From: Methylobacterium variabile
GTDB taxonomy: Bacteria; Pseudomonadota; Alphaproteobacteria; Rhizobiales; Beijerinckiaceae
DNA length: 58,914 bases
Direction: 5' to 3'
NCBI RefSeq assembly: GCF_001043975.1
Contig: NZ_LABY01000095.1
Coordinates: forward strand, 1 to 58,914
Of the stretch, positions 1 through 8,004 are shown in pieces. The notes below the pieces were generated by a model. It did not search any database and was not told where the DNA came from. It saw only the letters and a program-made list of their open reading frames with translations. Each line of letters starts with the position of its first letter. Positions within the stretch are counted from its first letter, which is position 1. A program made the translations under genes and the position numbers.

Positions 1-126
1 GGTGGGCGCCGGAGCCGTCGGGGCGGGAGCCGCCGCCGGCGGCTTCTGCGCGTCCGCGGGCGCCGAGCCCTGCTGCGCCTCGGCGGCCGACACGGCCGTG
101 AGCGCGGCGAGGGCCGTCACAATCAT
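1..126 (-). CDS. N-terminus of a truncated exported protein
   Basis: The reverse strand is open from an ATG at 126 to the window edge (42 codons). It begins [19 protein letters not shown], a short hydrophobic core ending in an AEA|Q-type signal peptidase I site, then a Pro/Ala-rich stretch ([15 protein letters not shown]) typical of a flexible periplasmic linker. An in-frame GTG at 165 would add an N-region with basic residues ([13 protein letters not shown]) and may be the true start. The rest of the gene lies outside the window, so no function can be given. It would diverge from pdxJ. The signal-peptide-like composition is seen; that it is a gene is inferred. Confidence 0.5.
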   Translation of the reverse strand, partial: MIVTALAALTAVSAAEAQQGSAPADAQKPPAAAPAPTAPAPT

Positions 127-165
127 CCGCAGGGTTCCGGGCAAGCGGGCCTCTCGTTGGGTCAC

Positions 166-574
166 ACGAAACGCTCCCCGGGCAACCGCGGCCGGGGCGC
201 TGGGTTCCGGATGGAGGAGGAACGCGGCGAAGTTGTGGGGGCGGAGCGGCAGGGGCAGCCGGGCGGGCGCGTCACCGCCGCGGTCGAGCCGTCGAGCAGA
301 CATCGTGGGCCTCCGGGGCAGGCGCGGCGGCCCGCCCGAGCATCGAGCGTCGGGTTGTCGCGGCGGGGCGCTGCCGCGCCGGGCGGGCATCCGCGCCCGC
401 GCCGCGGAGCGCCCACAGTGCGGCGCAGCGGGCGAGGTGTCCAGGCGGATGCGGCGCGGCCCCGGGGTTTGCGGGGGAGTATTGTCCGGGGGGCCGTCCT
501 TTGCGCCGCCCCGGGACGGCTGGCGGCGCCGGGTGGGCCACGCTACATCGCGGGCGAGCCCTGGAGCCCGCCCG
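166..574. other. Intergenic region upstream of pdxJ
   Basis: This very GC-rich stretch lies between the divergent truncated gene and pdxJ. Open frames exist on both strands but are Arg/Gly/Pro-rich, resemble no family I know, and look like by-products of base composition. I see no clear promoter, terminator or repeat. Confidence 0.5.
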
Positions 575-1339
575 ATGCCCGCGTCCCCTCTCCGCCTCGG
601 CGTCAACGTCGATCACGTCGCCACCCTGCGCAACGCCCGCGGCGGCACGATGCCGGATCCGGTGCGGGCGGCCCGCGCGGCAGTCGCGGCCGGGGCCGAC
701 GGCATCACCGCCCACCTGCGGGAGGACCGCCGCCACATCCGCGACGACGACGTCGAGCGGCTCATGCGCGAGATCGACCGGCCGCTGAACTTCGAGATGG
801 CCGCGACCGACGAGATGCTGGGGATCGCCCTGCGCCTCCGGCCCCACGCCGCCTGCCTGGTGCCGGAGAAGCGCGAGGAGCGCACCACCGAGGGCGGGCT
901 CGACATCGTCGGCGGCCGCGAGCACCTCGCGCCGGTCATCCGGCAGCTCAACGAGGCCGGGGTGCGGGTCTCGCTCTTCGTCGAGCCGGAGGTGCACGTC
1001 ATGGAGGCGGCCCGGGCGCTGGGGGCGCCCGTGGTCGAGCTGCATACCGGCACCTACTGCGAGGCGGTCGTCGCCGGGGACGAGGGGAGGGTGCGGGCCG
1101 AGCTCGCCCGCCTCGCCCGCGCGGCCGAGCACGGGAGCGCCCTCGGCCTCGAGATCCATGCCGGCCACGGCCTCACGGTCGACAGCGTCGGCCCGGTGGC
1201 GGCCCTGCCGCAGGTCCGCGAGCTCAACATCGGCCACGCCCTGATGGCCGAGGCGATCTTCGACGGGCTTCCGGCCGCGATCCGGGCGATGCGGGCCGCG
1301 ATGGACGCCGGCCGCGCGCAGGCAGGGGTCGCCGCATGA
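575..1339 (+). CDS. pdxJ: Pyridoxine 5'-phosphate synthase PdxJ
   Basis: PdxJ condenses 3-amino-1-hydroxyacetone 1-phosphate with deoxyxylulose 5-phosphate to give pyridoxine 5'-phosphate, the last ring-forming step of the DXP-dependent vitamin B6 pathway. The 254-residue product has the usual length and family signatures: [18 protein letters not shown] at the N-terminus, the [14 protein letters not shown] active-site segment, the [10 protein letters not shown] strand, [16 protein letters not shown], and a C-terminal AGHGL and [12 protein letters not shown] phosphate-binding region of the TIM barrel. The frame is open far upstream, but homology begins at the ATG at 575. Its stop overlaps the acpS start (ATGA), so the two are probably co-translated. 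Confidence 0.97.
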   Translation: MPASPLRLGVNVDHVATLRNARGGTMPDPVRAARAAVAAGADGITAHLREDRRHIRDDDVERLMREIDRPLNFEMAATDEMLGIALRLRPHAACLVPEKREERTTEGGLDIVGGREHLAPVIRQLNEAGVRVSLFVEPEVHVMEAARALGAPVVELHTGTYCEAVVAGDEGRVRAELARLARAAEHGSALGLEIHAGHGLTVDSVGPVAALPQVRELNIGHALMAEAIFDGLPAAIRAMRAAMDAGRAQAGVAA

Positions 1340-1737
1340 TCGTCGGCATCGGCTCGGACCTCTGCGACATCCGCCGCATCGAGCGCTCGCTCGAGCGCTT
1401 CGGCGACCGCTTCACCCACCGGGTCTTCACCGAGGGCGAGCGCGCCCGCAGCGACCGGCGCGCTGCCCGCGCGCCGTCCTACGCCCGGCGCTTCGCCGCC
1501 AAGGAGGCCTGCTCGAAGGCCCTCGGCACCGGCCTGAGCCACGGCGTGTTCTGGCGCGACATGGAGGTGGTGAACCTGCCCGGCGGCCGCCCGACCCTGC
1601 GGCTCACCAACGGCGCGGCCGAACGCCTCGCCGCCCTGATGCCCCCGGGCCACCGCCCGGTCGTCCACGTCACCCTCACGGACGACCCGCCGCTCGCCCA
1701 GGCCTTCGTCATCATCGAGGCGCTGCCGGAGGGCTGA
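1336..1737 (+). CDS. acpS: Holo-[acyl-carrier-protein] synthase AcpS
   Basis: AcpS transfers the 4'-phosphopantetheine arm of coenzyme A to a serine of apo-acyl carrier protein, activating fatty-acid synthesis. The 133-residue protein matches group I phosphopantetheinyl transferases: [16 protein letters not shown] carries the Mg-binding Asp, and [16 protein letters not shown] carries the conserved Lys-Glu pair. It overlaps pdxJ by four bases. The pdxJ-acpS-lepB-rnc-era order is a known alphaproteobacterial arrangement. lepB follows after about 200 bases holding a short tandem repeat. Confidence 0.97.
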   Translation: MIVGIGSDLCDIRRIERSLERFGDRFTHRVFTEGERARSDRRAARAPSYARRFAAKEACSKALGTGLSHGVFWRDMEVVNLPGGRPTLRLTNGAAERLAALMPPGHRPVVHVTLTDDPPLAQAFVIIEALPEG

Positions 1738-1755
1738 GCCCGCCAGCCCCGGCAC

Positions 1756-1815
1756 GTGATTCGGCGAGCGATCCGGCAAGTGACCTGGCGAGTGACTCGA
1801 CAAGTGATTCGCCCC
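1756..1815. repeat. Five degenerate 12-bp tandem repeats
   Basis: Units run 1756-1767, 1768-1779, 1780-1791, 1792-1803 and 1804-1815. They follow the pattern GTGAYTCGRCRA: for example gtgattcggcga, gcgatccggcaa, gtgacctggcga, gtgactcgacaa. The last unit degrades at its 3' end. The repeat lies between acpS and lepB with no convincing reading frame over it. It could be a small minisatellite or part of the lepB upstream region. Confidence 0.75.
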
Positions 1816-1944
1816 CGCCTGCCGCACCGCGTTGCGGGCGGGCAAGCGTTGGTCTAGACCCCCCGCACCGCGCGAAAAGCCGGCCGCGTGCCCTCGGCGG
1901 GTGCCCAGGCGAATTTCAGCACGGACCGCCGGAGAGACGAGATC

Positions 1945-2736
1945 ATGGATCGCGCACGCACGGACCAGGACCTGAAACGCGGCAAGGATGCCGGACTCTG
2001 GGACTCGATCAAGGAGACCGTCAAGGTCGGCGTCCAGGCGCTGCTGATCGCCGTCGTGGTCCGCACCCTGCTGTTCCAGCCGTTCAACATCCCGTCCGGC
2101 TCGCTGATCCCAACCCTGCTGATCGGCGACTACCTCTTCGTCTCGAAGTACTCGCTGGGCTACTCCAAGTACTCCCTTCCCTTGAGCGAGTATCTGCCGT
2201 TCGAGGCCAAGGGCCGGATCTGGGGCGCCGAGCCCAAGCGCGGCGACATCGTGGTGTTCAAGCTGCCCAAGGACAACGCCACCGATTACATCAAGCGGGT
2301 GATCGGCCTGCCGGGCGACCGGATCCAGGTGATCGAGGGCGTGCTCAACATCAACGGCCGGCCGGTCAAGCGCGAGCGCATCGCCGATTACTCCACCACC
2401 GACGCCTTCGGCCAGCCGACCCTGGTGCCGCAGTACCAGGAGACCCTGCCCAATGGCGTCACCCACAACATCATCGAGCGCGACGGCGACCGCGGCCTGT
2501 GGGACAACACCCAGGTCTACACCGTGCCGCCGAACCACTTCTTCATGATGGGCGACAACCGCGACAACTCCACCGATTCCCGCGACCTCGGCAATGTCGG
2601 CTACGTGCCGTTCGAGAACCTGATCGGCCGGGCCGAGGTGATCTTCTTCTCGATCGACGAGGGCGCCGCTGCCTGGCAGGTCTGGAACTGGCCGTGGACG
2701 GTGCGCTGGAACCGGCTGTTCAAGCCGATCCATTGA
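1945..2736 (+). CDS. lepB: Signal peptidase I LepB
   Basis: This inner-membrane serine protease removes signal peptides from secreted proteins. The 263-residue product has one transmembrane helix (about residues 28-45), then the catalytic Ser53 in PSGSLIPTLLIGDYLF and the general base Lys117 in DYIKRVIGLPGD. Later conserved boxes are FFMMGDNRDNSTDSR and VGYVPFENLIGRAEV. The ATG at 1945 follows a GGAGAGACGAG ribosome-binding site. The frame is open upstream to 1888, but nothing there resembles the family. rnc follows 15 bases downstream. Confidence 0.96.
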   Translation: MDRARTDQDLKRGKDAGLWDSIKETVKVGVQALLIAVVVRTLLFQPFNIPSGSLIPTLLIGDYLFVSKYSLGYSKYSLPLSEYLPFEAKGRIWGAEPKRGDIVVFKLPKDNATDYIKRVIGLPGDRIQVIEGVLNINGRPVKRERIADYSTTDAFGQPTLVPQYQETLPNGVTHNIIERDGDRGLWDNTQVYTVPPNHFFMMGDNRDNSTDSRDLGNVGYVPFENLIGRAEVIFFSIDEGAAAWQVWNWPWTVRWNRLFKPIH

Positions 2737-2751
2737 CGGGAGCCTGGGAGC

Positions 2752-3549
2752 TTGAGTGCCGCTGACGCAGCCGGATCGCCGCAGGCCGACGACCCCGTCC
2801 CGGGACCGGGGGAGGCCGCGCCGCGGCGCAAGCGCGGGATGCGGCGCCGGCCCGACCTCTCGGTGCTGGAAGAGCGCATCGGCCACCGCTTCGCCGACCG
2901 CGACCTGCTGGTGCGGGCGCTCACCCACGTCAGCGCGACGAACGGCCAGGGCAGCTACCAGCGCCTCGAGTTCCTCGGCGACCGGGTGCTCGGCCTCGCG
3001 GTGGCGGACGGGCTCTACACCGCTCTGCCGGGGGCCGACGAGGGCGACCTGTCGCGGCGCCTGTCGAGCCTGGTGCGGCGCGAGAGCTGCGCCATGGTGT
3101 CCAACGCCTGGGAGGTCGGGCCGCACCTGAACCTCGGCGGCGGGGAGGTCCATGGCGGCGGGCGCCGCAACGCGGCGATCCTCGCCGACGTTTGCGAGGC
3201 AATCCTCGGCGCGATCTTCCTCGATGCCGGGTACGGTGCCGCCAAGGCGGTGATCGACCGCGCCTTCGAGGCCGGCCGCCAGACCGAGGGCACGCGGAGC
3301 CGCGACCCGAAATCGGCGTTGCAGGAATGGGCGCAGGGCCAGGGCTGGCCGACCCCGACCTACGTGGTGGTGGAGCGGGCCGGGCCCGACCACGCGCCGC
3401 AATTTCGCATCGAGGCCCGGGTGACCGGCGTCGCGCCCGGCCTCGGCATCGGCGGCTCGAAGCGCCTGGCCGAGCAGGCGGCCGCGCGCGCGCTGCTGGT
3501 CCGCGAGGGGCTGTGGACCGGGGACGAACCCGGGGAGCAGGCAGAATGA
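2752..3549 (+). CDS. rnc: Ribonuclease III
   Basis: RNase III cleaves double-stranded RNA during rRNA maturation and mRNA turnover. In the 265-residue protein the N-terminal nuclease domain shows the signature RLEFLGDRVLGLAVADGLY and the second metal-binding segment ADVCEAILGAIFLDAG. The C-terminal dsRNA-binding domain runs from DPKSALQEWAQGQGWPTPTY to GSKRLAEQAAARALL. Gln replaces the Glu found two residues before RLEF in the E. coli enzyme. The start is a TTG at 2752 preceded by GGGAG, and no better ATG or GTG fits the family N-terminus. The stop overlaps the era ATG. Confidence 0.95.
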   Translation: MSAADAAGSPQADDPVPGPGEAAPRRKRGMRRRPDLSVLEERIGHRFADRDLLVRALTHVSATNGQGSYQRLEFLGDRVLGLAVADGLYTALPGADEGDLSRRLSSLVRRESCAMVSNAWEVGPHLNLGGGEVHGGGRRNAAILADVCEAILGAIFLDAGYGAAKAVIDRAFEAGRQTEGTRSRDPKSALQEWAQGQGWPTPTYVVVERAGPDHAPQFRIEARVTGVAPGLGIGGSKRLAEQAAARALLVREGLWTGDEPGEQAE

Positions 3550-4502
3550 CCGACGATACCGCACCCAACACCGACGCCGCCGTTCCCGAGGAGTCCGGCC
3601 CGCCGCAGGAGACCCGCGCGGGCTTCGTCGCCCTGATCGGGGTGCCGAATGCCGGCAAGTCCACCCTGCTCAACAGCCTCGTCGGCACCAAGGTGTCGAT
3701 CGTCTCGCGCAAGGTGCAGACCACCCGGGCGCTGGTGCGCGGCATTGCCATGGAGGGCGCGGCGCAGATCGTCCTCGTCGACACGCCCGGCATCTTCGCG
3801 CCCAAGCGCCGCCTCGACCGGGCGATGGTCACCTCGGCCTGGAGCGGCGCGGCGGATGCCGACGCGGTCTGCCTCTTGATCGACGCCCGCAAGGGCGTGG
3901 ACGAGGAGGTCGATGCGATCCTCAAGCGGCTGCCGGAGCTGAAGCGCCCGAAATTCCTGGTGCTCAACAAGATCGACGTGATCGCCCGCGAGCGCCTGCT
4001 GGCGCTCGCCGCCTCCCTCAACGAGAGGGTGCCGTTCGAGCGCACCTTCATGATCTCGGCGCTCACCGGCGACGGGGTCGACGACCTGCGCCGCGACCTC
4101 GCCGCCCGGATGCCGCCCGGCCCCTGGCTCTACCCCGAGGACCAGGTCTCCGACGCGCCGCTGCGGATGCTCGCCGCCGAGATCACCCGGGAAAAGATCT
4201 ACGACCGGCTGCACGAGGAGCTGCCCTATTCCTCGACCGTCGAGACCGACCAGTGGCAGGTCCGGCCGGACGGCTCGGTGCGGATCGAGCAGACCATCTT
4301 CGTCGAGCGCGAGAGCCAGCGCTCGATCGTGCTCGGCAAGGGCGGGCAGACCATCAAGGCCATCGGCCAGGCCGCCCGGATCGACATCGCCGAGGCGGCC
4401 GAGGCGAAGGTCCACCTGTTCCTGTTCGTGAAGGTGCGGGAGAACTGGGCCGACGACCCCGAGCGCTACCGCGAGATGGGCCTGGAATTCCCCCGCGGCT
4501 GA
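3546..4502 (+). CDS. era: GTPase Era
   Basis: Era binds the 3' end of 16S rRNA and assists 30S subunit assembly, coupling it to growth. The 318-residue protein has an acidic N-terminal extension of about 25 residues, then G1 GVPNAGKST, G3 DTPG, G4 NKID and G5 SAL, with the C-terminal KH RNA-binding domain marked by GKGGQTIKAIG. The start ATG overlaps the rnc stop (ATGA), so translation is coupled. recO, which follows era in many relatives, is not here; an RNA methyltransferase gene follows instead. Confidence 0.97.
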   Translation: MTDDTAPNTDAAVPEESGPPQETRAGFVALIGVPNAGKSTLLNSLVGTKVSIVSRKVQTTRALVRGIAMEGAAQIVLVDTPGIFAPKRRLDRAMVTSAWSGAADADAVCLLIDARKGVDEEVDAILKRLPELKRPKFLVLNKIDVIARERLLALAASLNERVPFERTFMISALTGDGVDDLRRDLAARMPPGPWLYPEDQVSDAPLRMLAAEITREKIYDRLHEELPYSSTVETDQWQVRPDGSVRIEQTIFVERESQRSIVLGKGGQTIKAIGQAARIDIAEAAEAKVHLFLFVKVRENWADDPERYREMGLEFPRG

Positions 4503-4507
4503 CTATC

Positions 4508-5431
4508 GTGACCGACCGTCCTGCCGCGCCGCACGGCGTCTACGGCCATCCGCCCGCCGACCTCGCCGAGGTGCCGGAGGGCGCGGTGCAGCTCTCCCCC
4601 CTCGTCCCGGGCAGCACCGCCCTGGAGGAGCTGGGTCCCGGGACGCTCGCCGGCCTCACCGTGCTGGCGCCGCCCGGCACCCTCGAGCGTCGCCACGCCC
4701 TGGCCCTGAGCGTGCGCGCGCTCAGCCCCGGCGCGCCTCTGACCGTGCTCGCCCCGAAGGACAAGGGCGGCTCGCGGCTCTCCCGCGAGCTCGCCGGCTT
4801 CGGCTGCCGCCTCGACGAGAGCGCCCGGCGCCACCACCGCATCGTGCGCACCGCGCGGCCGGATGCGCCGACCGGCCTCGACGCGGCGATCGCCGAGGGG
4901 GCGGCCCGGCTCGTGCCCGATCTCGGCCTGTGGTCGCAGCCCGGCATCTTCTCCTGGAACCGGATCGATCCCGGCACGGCGCTCCTGATCGAGACCCTGC
5001 CCCCGCTCTCCGGGCGCGGCGCCGATCTCGGCTGCGGCCTCGGGGTGCTCGCCCGGGCCGTGCTGGCCTCGGCGAAGGTGACGGGTCTCGCCCTCGTCGA
5101 CAACGACCGCCGGGCGGTGGCGGCGGCGCGGCGCAACGTCGAGGATCCCCGCGTCACGGTCGCCTGGAAGGATGCCCGGGCGGCGGACGCGGTGCCGGAG
5201 CGCCTCGACTTCGTGGTGATGAACCCGCCCTTCCACGACGGCGGCGCCGAGGACCGGGCGCTCGGCCAGGCCTTCATCCGCCGCGCCGCCGCGGCGTTGC
5301 GGCCCGGCGGGACGCTCTGGCTCACCGCCAACACCCACCTGCCCTACGAGGCGACGCTCTCGGAAGTGTTTCGCGAGGTGACGCCCCGGGCCGCCGCGCA
5401 CGGCTACAAGATCCACGAGGCGCGCAAATGA
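4508..5431 (+). CDS. RsmC-like 16S rRNA guanine-N2 methyltransferase
   Basis: This is a class I SAM-dependent methyltransferase of the methyltransferase-small (RsmC/RlmG) type. The C-terminal half carries the SAM-binding loop GADLGCGLGVLARAV, the acidic residue in LALVDNDRRAV, and the catalytic motif VVMNPPFHDGG, which is characteristic of enzymes that modify the exocyclic amine of guanine. The N-terminal half looks like the degenerate duplicated domain seen in RsmC. The start is a GTG at 4508, five bases after the era stop. The downstream pseudouridine synthase overlaps its stop by four bases, so era and two rRNA-modification enzymes are probably one operon. The exact target G is inferred from family only. 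Confidence 0.85.
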   Translation: MTDRPAAPHGVYGHPPADLAEVPEGAVQLSPLVPGSTALEELGPGTLAGLTVLAPPGTLERRHALALSVRALSPGAPLTVLAPKDKGGSRLSRELAGFGCRLDESARRHHRIVRTARPDAPTGLDAAIAEGAARLVPDLGLWSQPGIFSWNRIDPGTALLIETLPPLSGRGADLGCGLGVLARAVLASAKVTGLALVDNDRRAVAAARRNVEDPRVTVAWKDARAADAVPERLDFVVMNPPFHDGGAEDRALGQAFIRRAAAALRPGGTLWLTANTHLPYEATLSEVFREVTPRAAAHGYKIHEARK

Positions 5432-6177
5432 GCGGCAAGGGCAAGACCGCCTCGGTGCGGCTCGACCGGCTGCTCGCCAATCTCGGCTACGGATCGCGCC
5501 GCGAGATCCAGATGCTCGCCCGCGCCGGCGCCGTCGTGCTCGACGGCACTCCCTTGCGCGACGCCGATCAGCGCATCGCCCTCGACCCCGGCCTGCCGGC
5601 CCGCCTCACCGTCAGCGGCAAGCCGCTCGATCCGCCGCCGGGCCTGGCCCTGATGCTGCACAAGCCGCTCGGCGTCACCTGCTCGCACAAGGAGGCCGGC
5701 CCGCTCGTCTACGGCCTGCTGCCGCCGCGCTGGCGCCGGCGCGAGCCGCCGCTCTCGACCGTCGGCCGCCTCGACAAGGAGACCTCCGGCCTCCTGCTCC
5801 TCACCGACGACGGCGCGCTCCTGCACCGGATCATCTCGCCGAAGGCCAGCGTCTCGAAGCGCTACCAGGTGACGCTGGACCGGCCTTTGCGCGGCGACGA
5901 GGGCGCGGTGTTCGCCTCCGGCACGCTGATGCTGGAAGGGGAGGAGAAGCCGCTGCTGCCGGTGACCCTGGAGGTGCACGGGCCGACGAGTGCCGCGGTG
6001 ACCCTCACGGAAGGACGCTACCACCAGGTCCGGCGGATGTTCGCCGCGGTCGGCAACCACGTCACGGCGCTGCACCGCGATCGGGTCGGCGCGCTGGAAC
6101 TGCCGGCCGACCTGGAGCCCGGGCAGTACCGGGTGATGGGGGAGGGGGATGTGGCCCGGGTGTTCGGGGTGGAGTGA
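5428..6177 (+). CDS. RsuA/RluB-family pseudouridine synthase
   Basis: This 249-residue rRNA pseudouridine synthase isomerises uridine in ribosomal RNA. An N-terminal S4 RNA-binding domain (RLDRLLANLGYGSRREIQMLARAGAVVLDG) is followed by the catalytic domain with GRLDKETSGLLLLTDDG, which contains the nucleophilic Asp, and with EGRYHQVRRMFAAVGNHV. Size and the short linker fit RsuA (16S position 516) better than RluB, but I cannot exclude another target. It overlaps the upstream methyltransferase gene by four bases and ends the operon. Confidence 0.9.
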   Translation: MSGKGKTASVRLDRLLANLGYGSRREIQMLARAGAVVLDGTPLRDADQRIALDPGLPARLTVSGKPLDPPPGLALMLHKPLGVTCSHKEAGPLVYGLLPPRWRRREPPLSTVGRLDKETSGLLLLTDDGALLHRIISPKASVSKRYQVTLDRPLRGDEGAVFASGTLMLEGEEKPLLPVTLEVHGPTSAAVTLTEGRYHQVRRMFAAVGNHVTALHRDRVGALELPADLEPGQYRVMGEGDVARVFGVE

Positions 6178-6717
6178 GCGGGCGACCGGTGTTCCTCGGA
6201 TCTATCCGCGACCAGCCCGGCCACGGCACGCGACGCTGGCGGATGCGGTGCCGACAGGTTCCCGTTCCGTCGTAAGCCACTCTCCCTTTCCCGGACGACT
6301 GCAGCGTCAGCGGAATTAGATCCGGGATCCAGCACGAAAAGTCGCGAAGCGTCCGCTTGTCTGTCCGCAGCCATGCAAAGACAGAGCCGCTTAGCGGCAC
6401 GTCTTCGGCTGGATCCCGGATCTCCTTCCATTTCGTTCCCGTCGTCCGGGAAAGGGGAGTGGCTTACGATAGACCGCGGGGCTGCCCGCATCGCACCTGC
6501 CGGTGTCGTGAGCCGAGCAGTCTGACCGTCGCGGCGACGGGACAGGTGTGACGCGGACGCCGCTCCGAGCAACACCGCAGCTCAACCACCCGCGGTGTCG
6601 GCCTGTGCGCTGCCGCACGATGACGGCTCGTCCGATGCCGCCAAGTCTCCGGTGATCATCGTGTCGCCGCTATTGCTCGCTCATCCCTATGGCAACACTC
6701 CAGAGCCGGGGAAGACG
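6178..6717. other. Intergenic region with a large palindromic element
   Basis: This stretch lies between the pseudouridine synthase and cyclase genes. It contains the nested inverted repeat at 6271-6468, listed separately. The rest has no convincing coding frame. A frame upstream of and continuous with the cyclase starts at 6595, but it has neither a ribosome-binding site nor family resemblance. Confidence 0.6.
6271..6468. repeat. Nested inverted repeat, about 200 bp (REP/MITE-like)
   Basis: The outer arms are 6271-6299 and 6441-6468; they are reverse complements over about 28 bases with one mismatch or indel (cgtaagccactctccc pairs with ggggagtggcttacg). The inner arms at 6319-6333 (gatccgggatccagc) and 6408-6422 (gctggatcccggatc) are perfect reverse complements. 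The sequence between them has no open frame of note. The inner core resembles the palindromes at 7856-7905 and 29173-29203, which suggests a dispersed family. No flanking target-site duplication was established. Confidence 0.85.
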
Positions 6718-7815
6718 ATGTCGTACGGCACCGCGACCTTCTGGATCATCATCGCCGCTGTAAGCGCCTCGTTCGGTGCCCTGCACGGCCTCCTGTTCGC
6801 CGACGGGCCGAACACCGCGGGGATGATCTACGGGACCTGCATCGGCGTGCTCGCCATCGCGTACGAGCGCGGCGTCTTCCTCGCCGGCTACACGGAGCGC
6901 CTGCGGCGGCTGCCCACGCTGGCCTATTTCGCGGCCGCGGAGATCAGCCTGGTGCTCGTGATCGTCGTCAGCATGGCGCTGACCGGTCTGGTCCTCTGGA
7001 CGCTCGGCATCGTGGAGAAGCCCCTGATAGGGGCGGTCACGCCGAAGCTCTCCACCATCCCCTTCGCGCTGGCGATGTCGGCGATCATCGTCTCGGTCCT
7101 GCGCGTGCGCGACCTGATCGGCGGGGAGACGTTCGTGAACCTCATCCTCGGGCGCTACCACCGGCCGGTCAGGGAGGAGCGCGTCTTCCTCTTCCTCGAT
7201 CTCGCCGGGTCGACGGCCTACGCGGAGCGGCACGGCGACATCGCCGCGCAGGAGCTGCTGACGGCGGTGTTCTCCGCGATCGCCGAGCCGGTGCGCCGCT
7301 ACCGCGGCCAAGTCGACGATTACATCGGCGATCAGGTCATCGTCTCCTGGCCGCTCGCGCGCGGCGTCGAGCGGGCGCGCTGCGTCGCCTGCGTCTTCGC
7401 GATCCGCCGGGCCCTGGAAGCCGACCGGGACAGCTGGCTCGCGCGCTTCGGCCTGGTGCCCGAGCTGCGTGCCGCCCTGCACGGCGGCAGCGTGGTCACG
7501 GCGGAGGTCGGCGTCGACCGGCACAAGATCGCGTATTTCGGCGACGTCATGAACGCGACTGCCCGGCTCGAAGGGTTGTGCCGGGAGACCAGGCGGGCCG
7601 TGCTGATCTCGGAGGCGGTTCTCTCCCGGCTGCCGGTCCTGCCCGAGGGCATCACGGCCGAGGCGCTCGGATCGTACCAGCTGCGAGGGCGGAGCGAGAC
7701 GATGGCGGTGCATGCGCTCGCGGACGGGCGCCGGCCGCGGATCGTCGGTGCGCGCGCCGAGGTCGACGCCGATCACCGGGTGGCGGGGCAGCGCTACGCG
7801 GCCCCGCGCGGCTGA
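6718..7815 (+). CDS. Membrane-anchored class III adenylate/guanylate cyclase
   Basis: The 365-residue protein has about four hydrophobic helices in its first 140 residues (ATFWIIIAAVSASFGALHGLLF, TLAYFAAAEISLVLVIVVSMAL and others) followed by a class III nucleotide cyclase domain. The catalytic part shows the metal-binding FLFLDLAGSTAYAERHGD, the central VDDYIGDQVIVSW (GDQ where many homologs have GDG), and ALHGGSVVTAEVG followed by KIAYFGDVMNATARLEG. It probably makes cAMP in response to an unknown signal. The ATG at 6718 follows GGGGAAG. The frame extends upstream to 6595 without family similarity. No cyclic-nucleotide effector gene is adjacent. Confidence 0.88.
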   Translation: MSYGTATFWIIIAAVSASFGALHGLLFADGPNTAGMIYGTCIGVLAIAYERGVFLAGYTERLRRLPTLAYFAAAEISLVLVIVVSMALTGLVLWTLGIVEKPLIGAVTPKLSTIPFALAMSAIIVSVLRVRDLIGGETFVNLILGRYHRPVREERVFLFLDLAGSTAYAERHGDIAAQELLTAVFSAIAEPVRRYRGQVDDYIGDQVIVSWPLARGVERARCVACVFAIRRALEADRDSWLARFGLVPELRAALHGGSVVTAEVGVDRHKIAYFGDVMNATARLEGLCRETRRAVLISEAVLSRLPVLPEGITAEALGSYQLRGRSETMAVHALADGRRPRIVGARAEVDADHRVAGQRYAAPRG

Positions 7816-7855
7816 CGACCCGGAGCCTTCTTGCCTTGCGCGACAGTCTTGACAC

Positions 7856-7905
7856 CCTCCGCGTCATTCCGGGGCCACGCAGCAGAGCCCGGAATGACGC
7901 GGAGG
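7856..7905. repeat. Palindromic repeat between convergent genes
   Basis: The arms 7856-7875 (cctccgcgtcattccggggc) and 7887-7905 are reverse complements except for one extra C, around an 11-base loop. The element lies between the cyclase (+) and a binding-protein gene (-) that converge here, so it may end both transcripts, although no T-run follows. Its core TCATTCCGGGGC / GCCCGGAATGA is shared in part with 29173-29203 and with the inner arms at 6319-6422. Confidence 0.85.
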
Positions 7906-8004
7906 ACATGGATGCCGTCGGGGCCAAAACAGGCAGGCTCCGACAGGCAAGACTACGCCGGTCCGTAGAGCGAGCCGACGCACCCCCCGCTTCGCGGACC
8001 GCCC

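Noticed and set aside
272..1237. Long minus-strand open frame opposite pdxJ
   Set aside because: It is antisense to a certain gene, with His/Asp/Arg/Gly composition typical of shadow frames in GC-rich DNA.
1054..3564. 836-codon minus-strand open frame across acpS, lepB and rnc
   Set aside because: It lies opposite three well-identified genes; its length reflects the rarity of stop codons at this GC content, and the translation matches no family.
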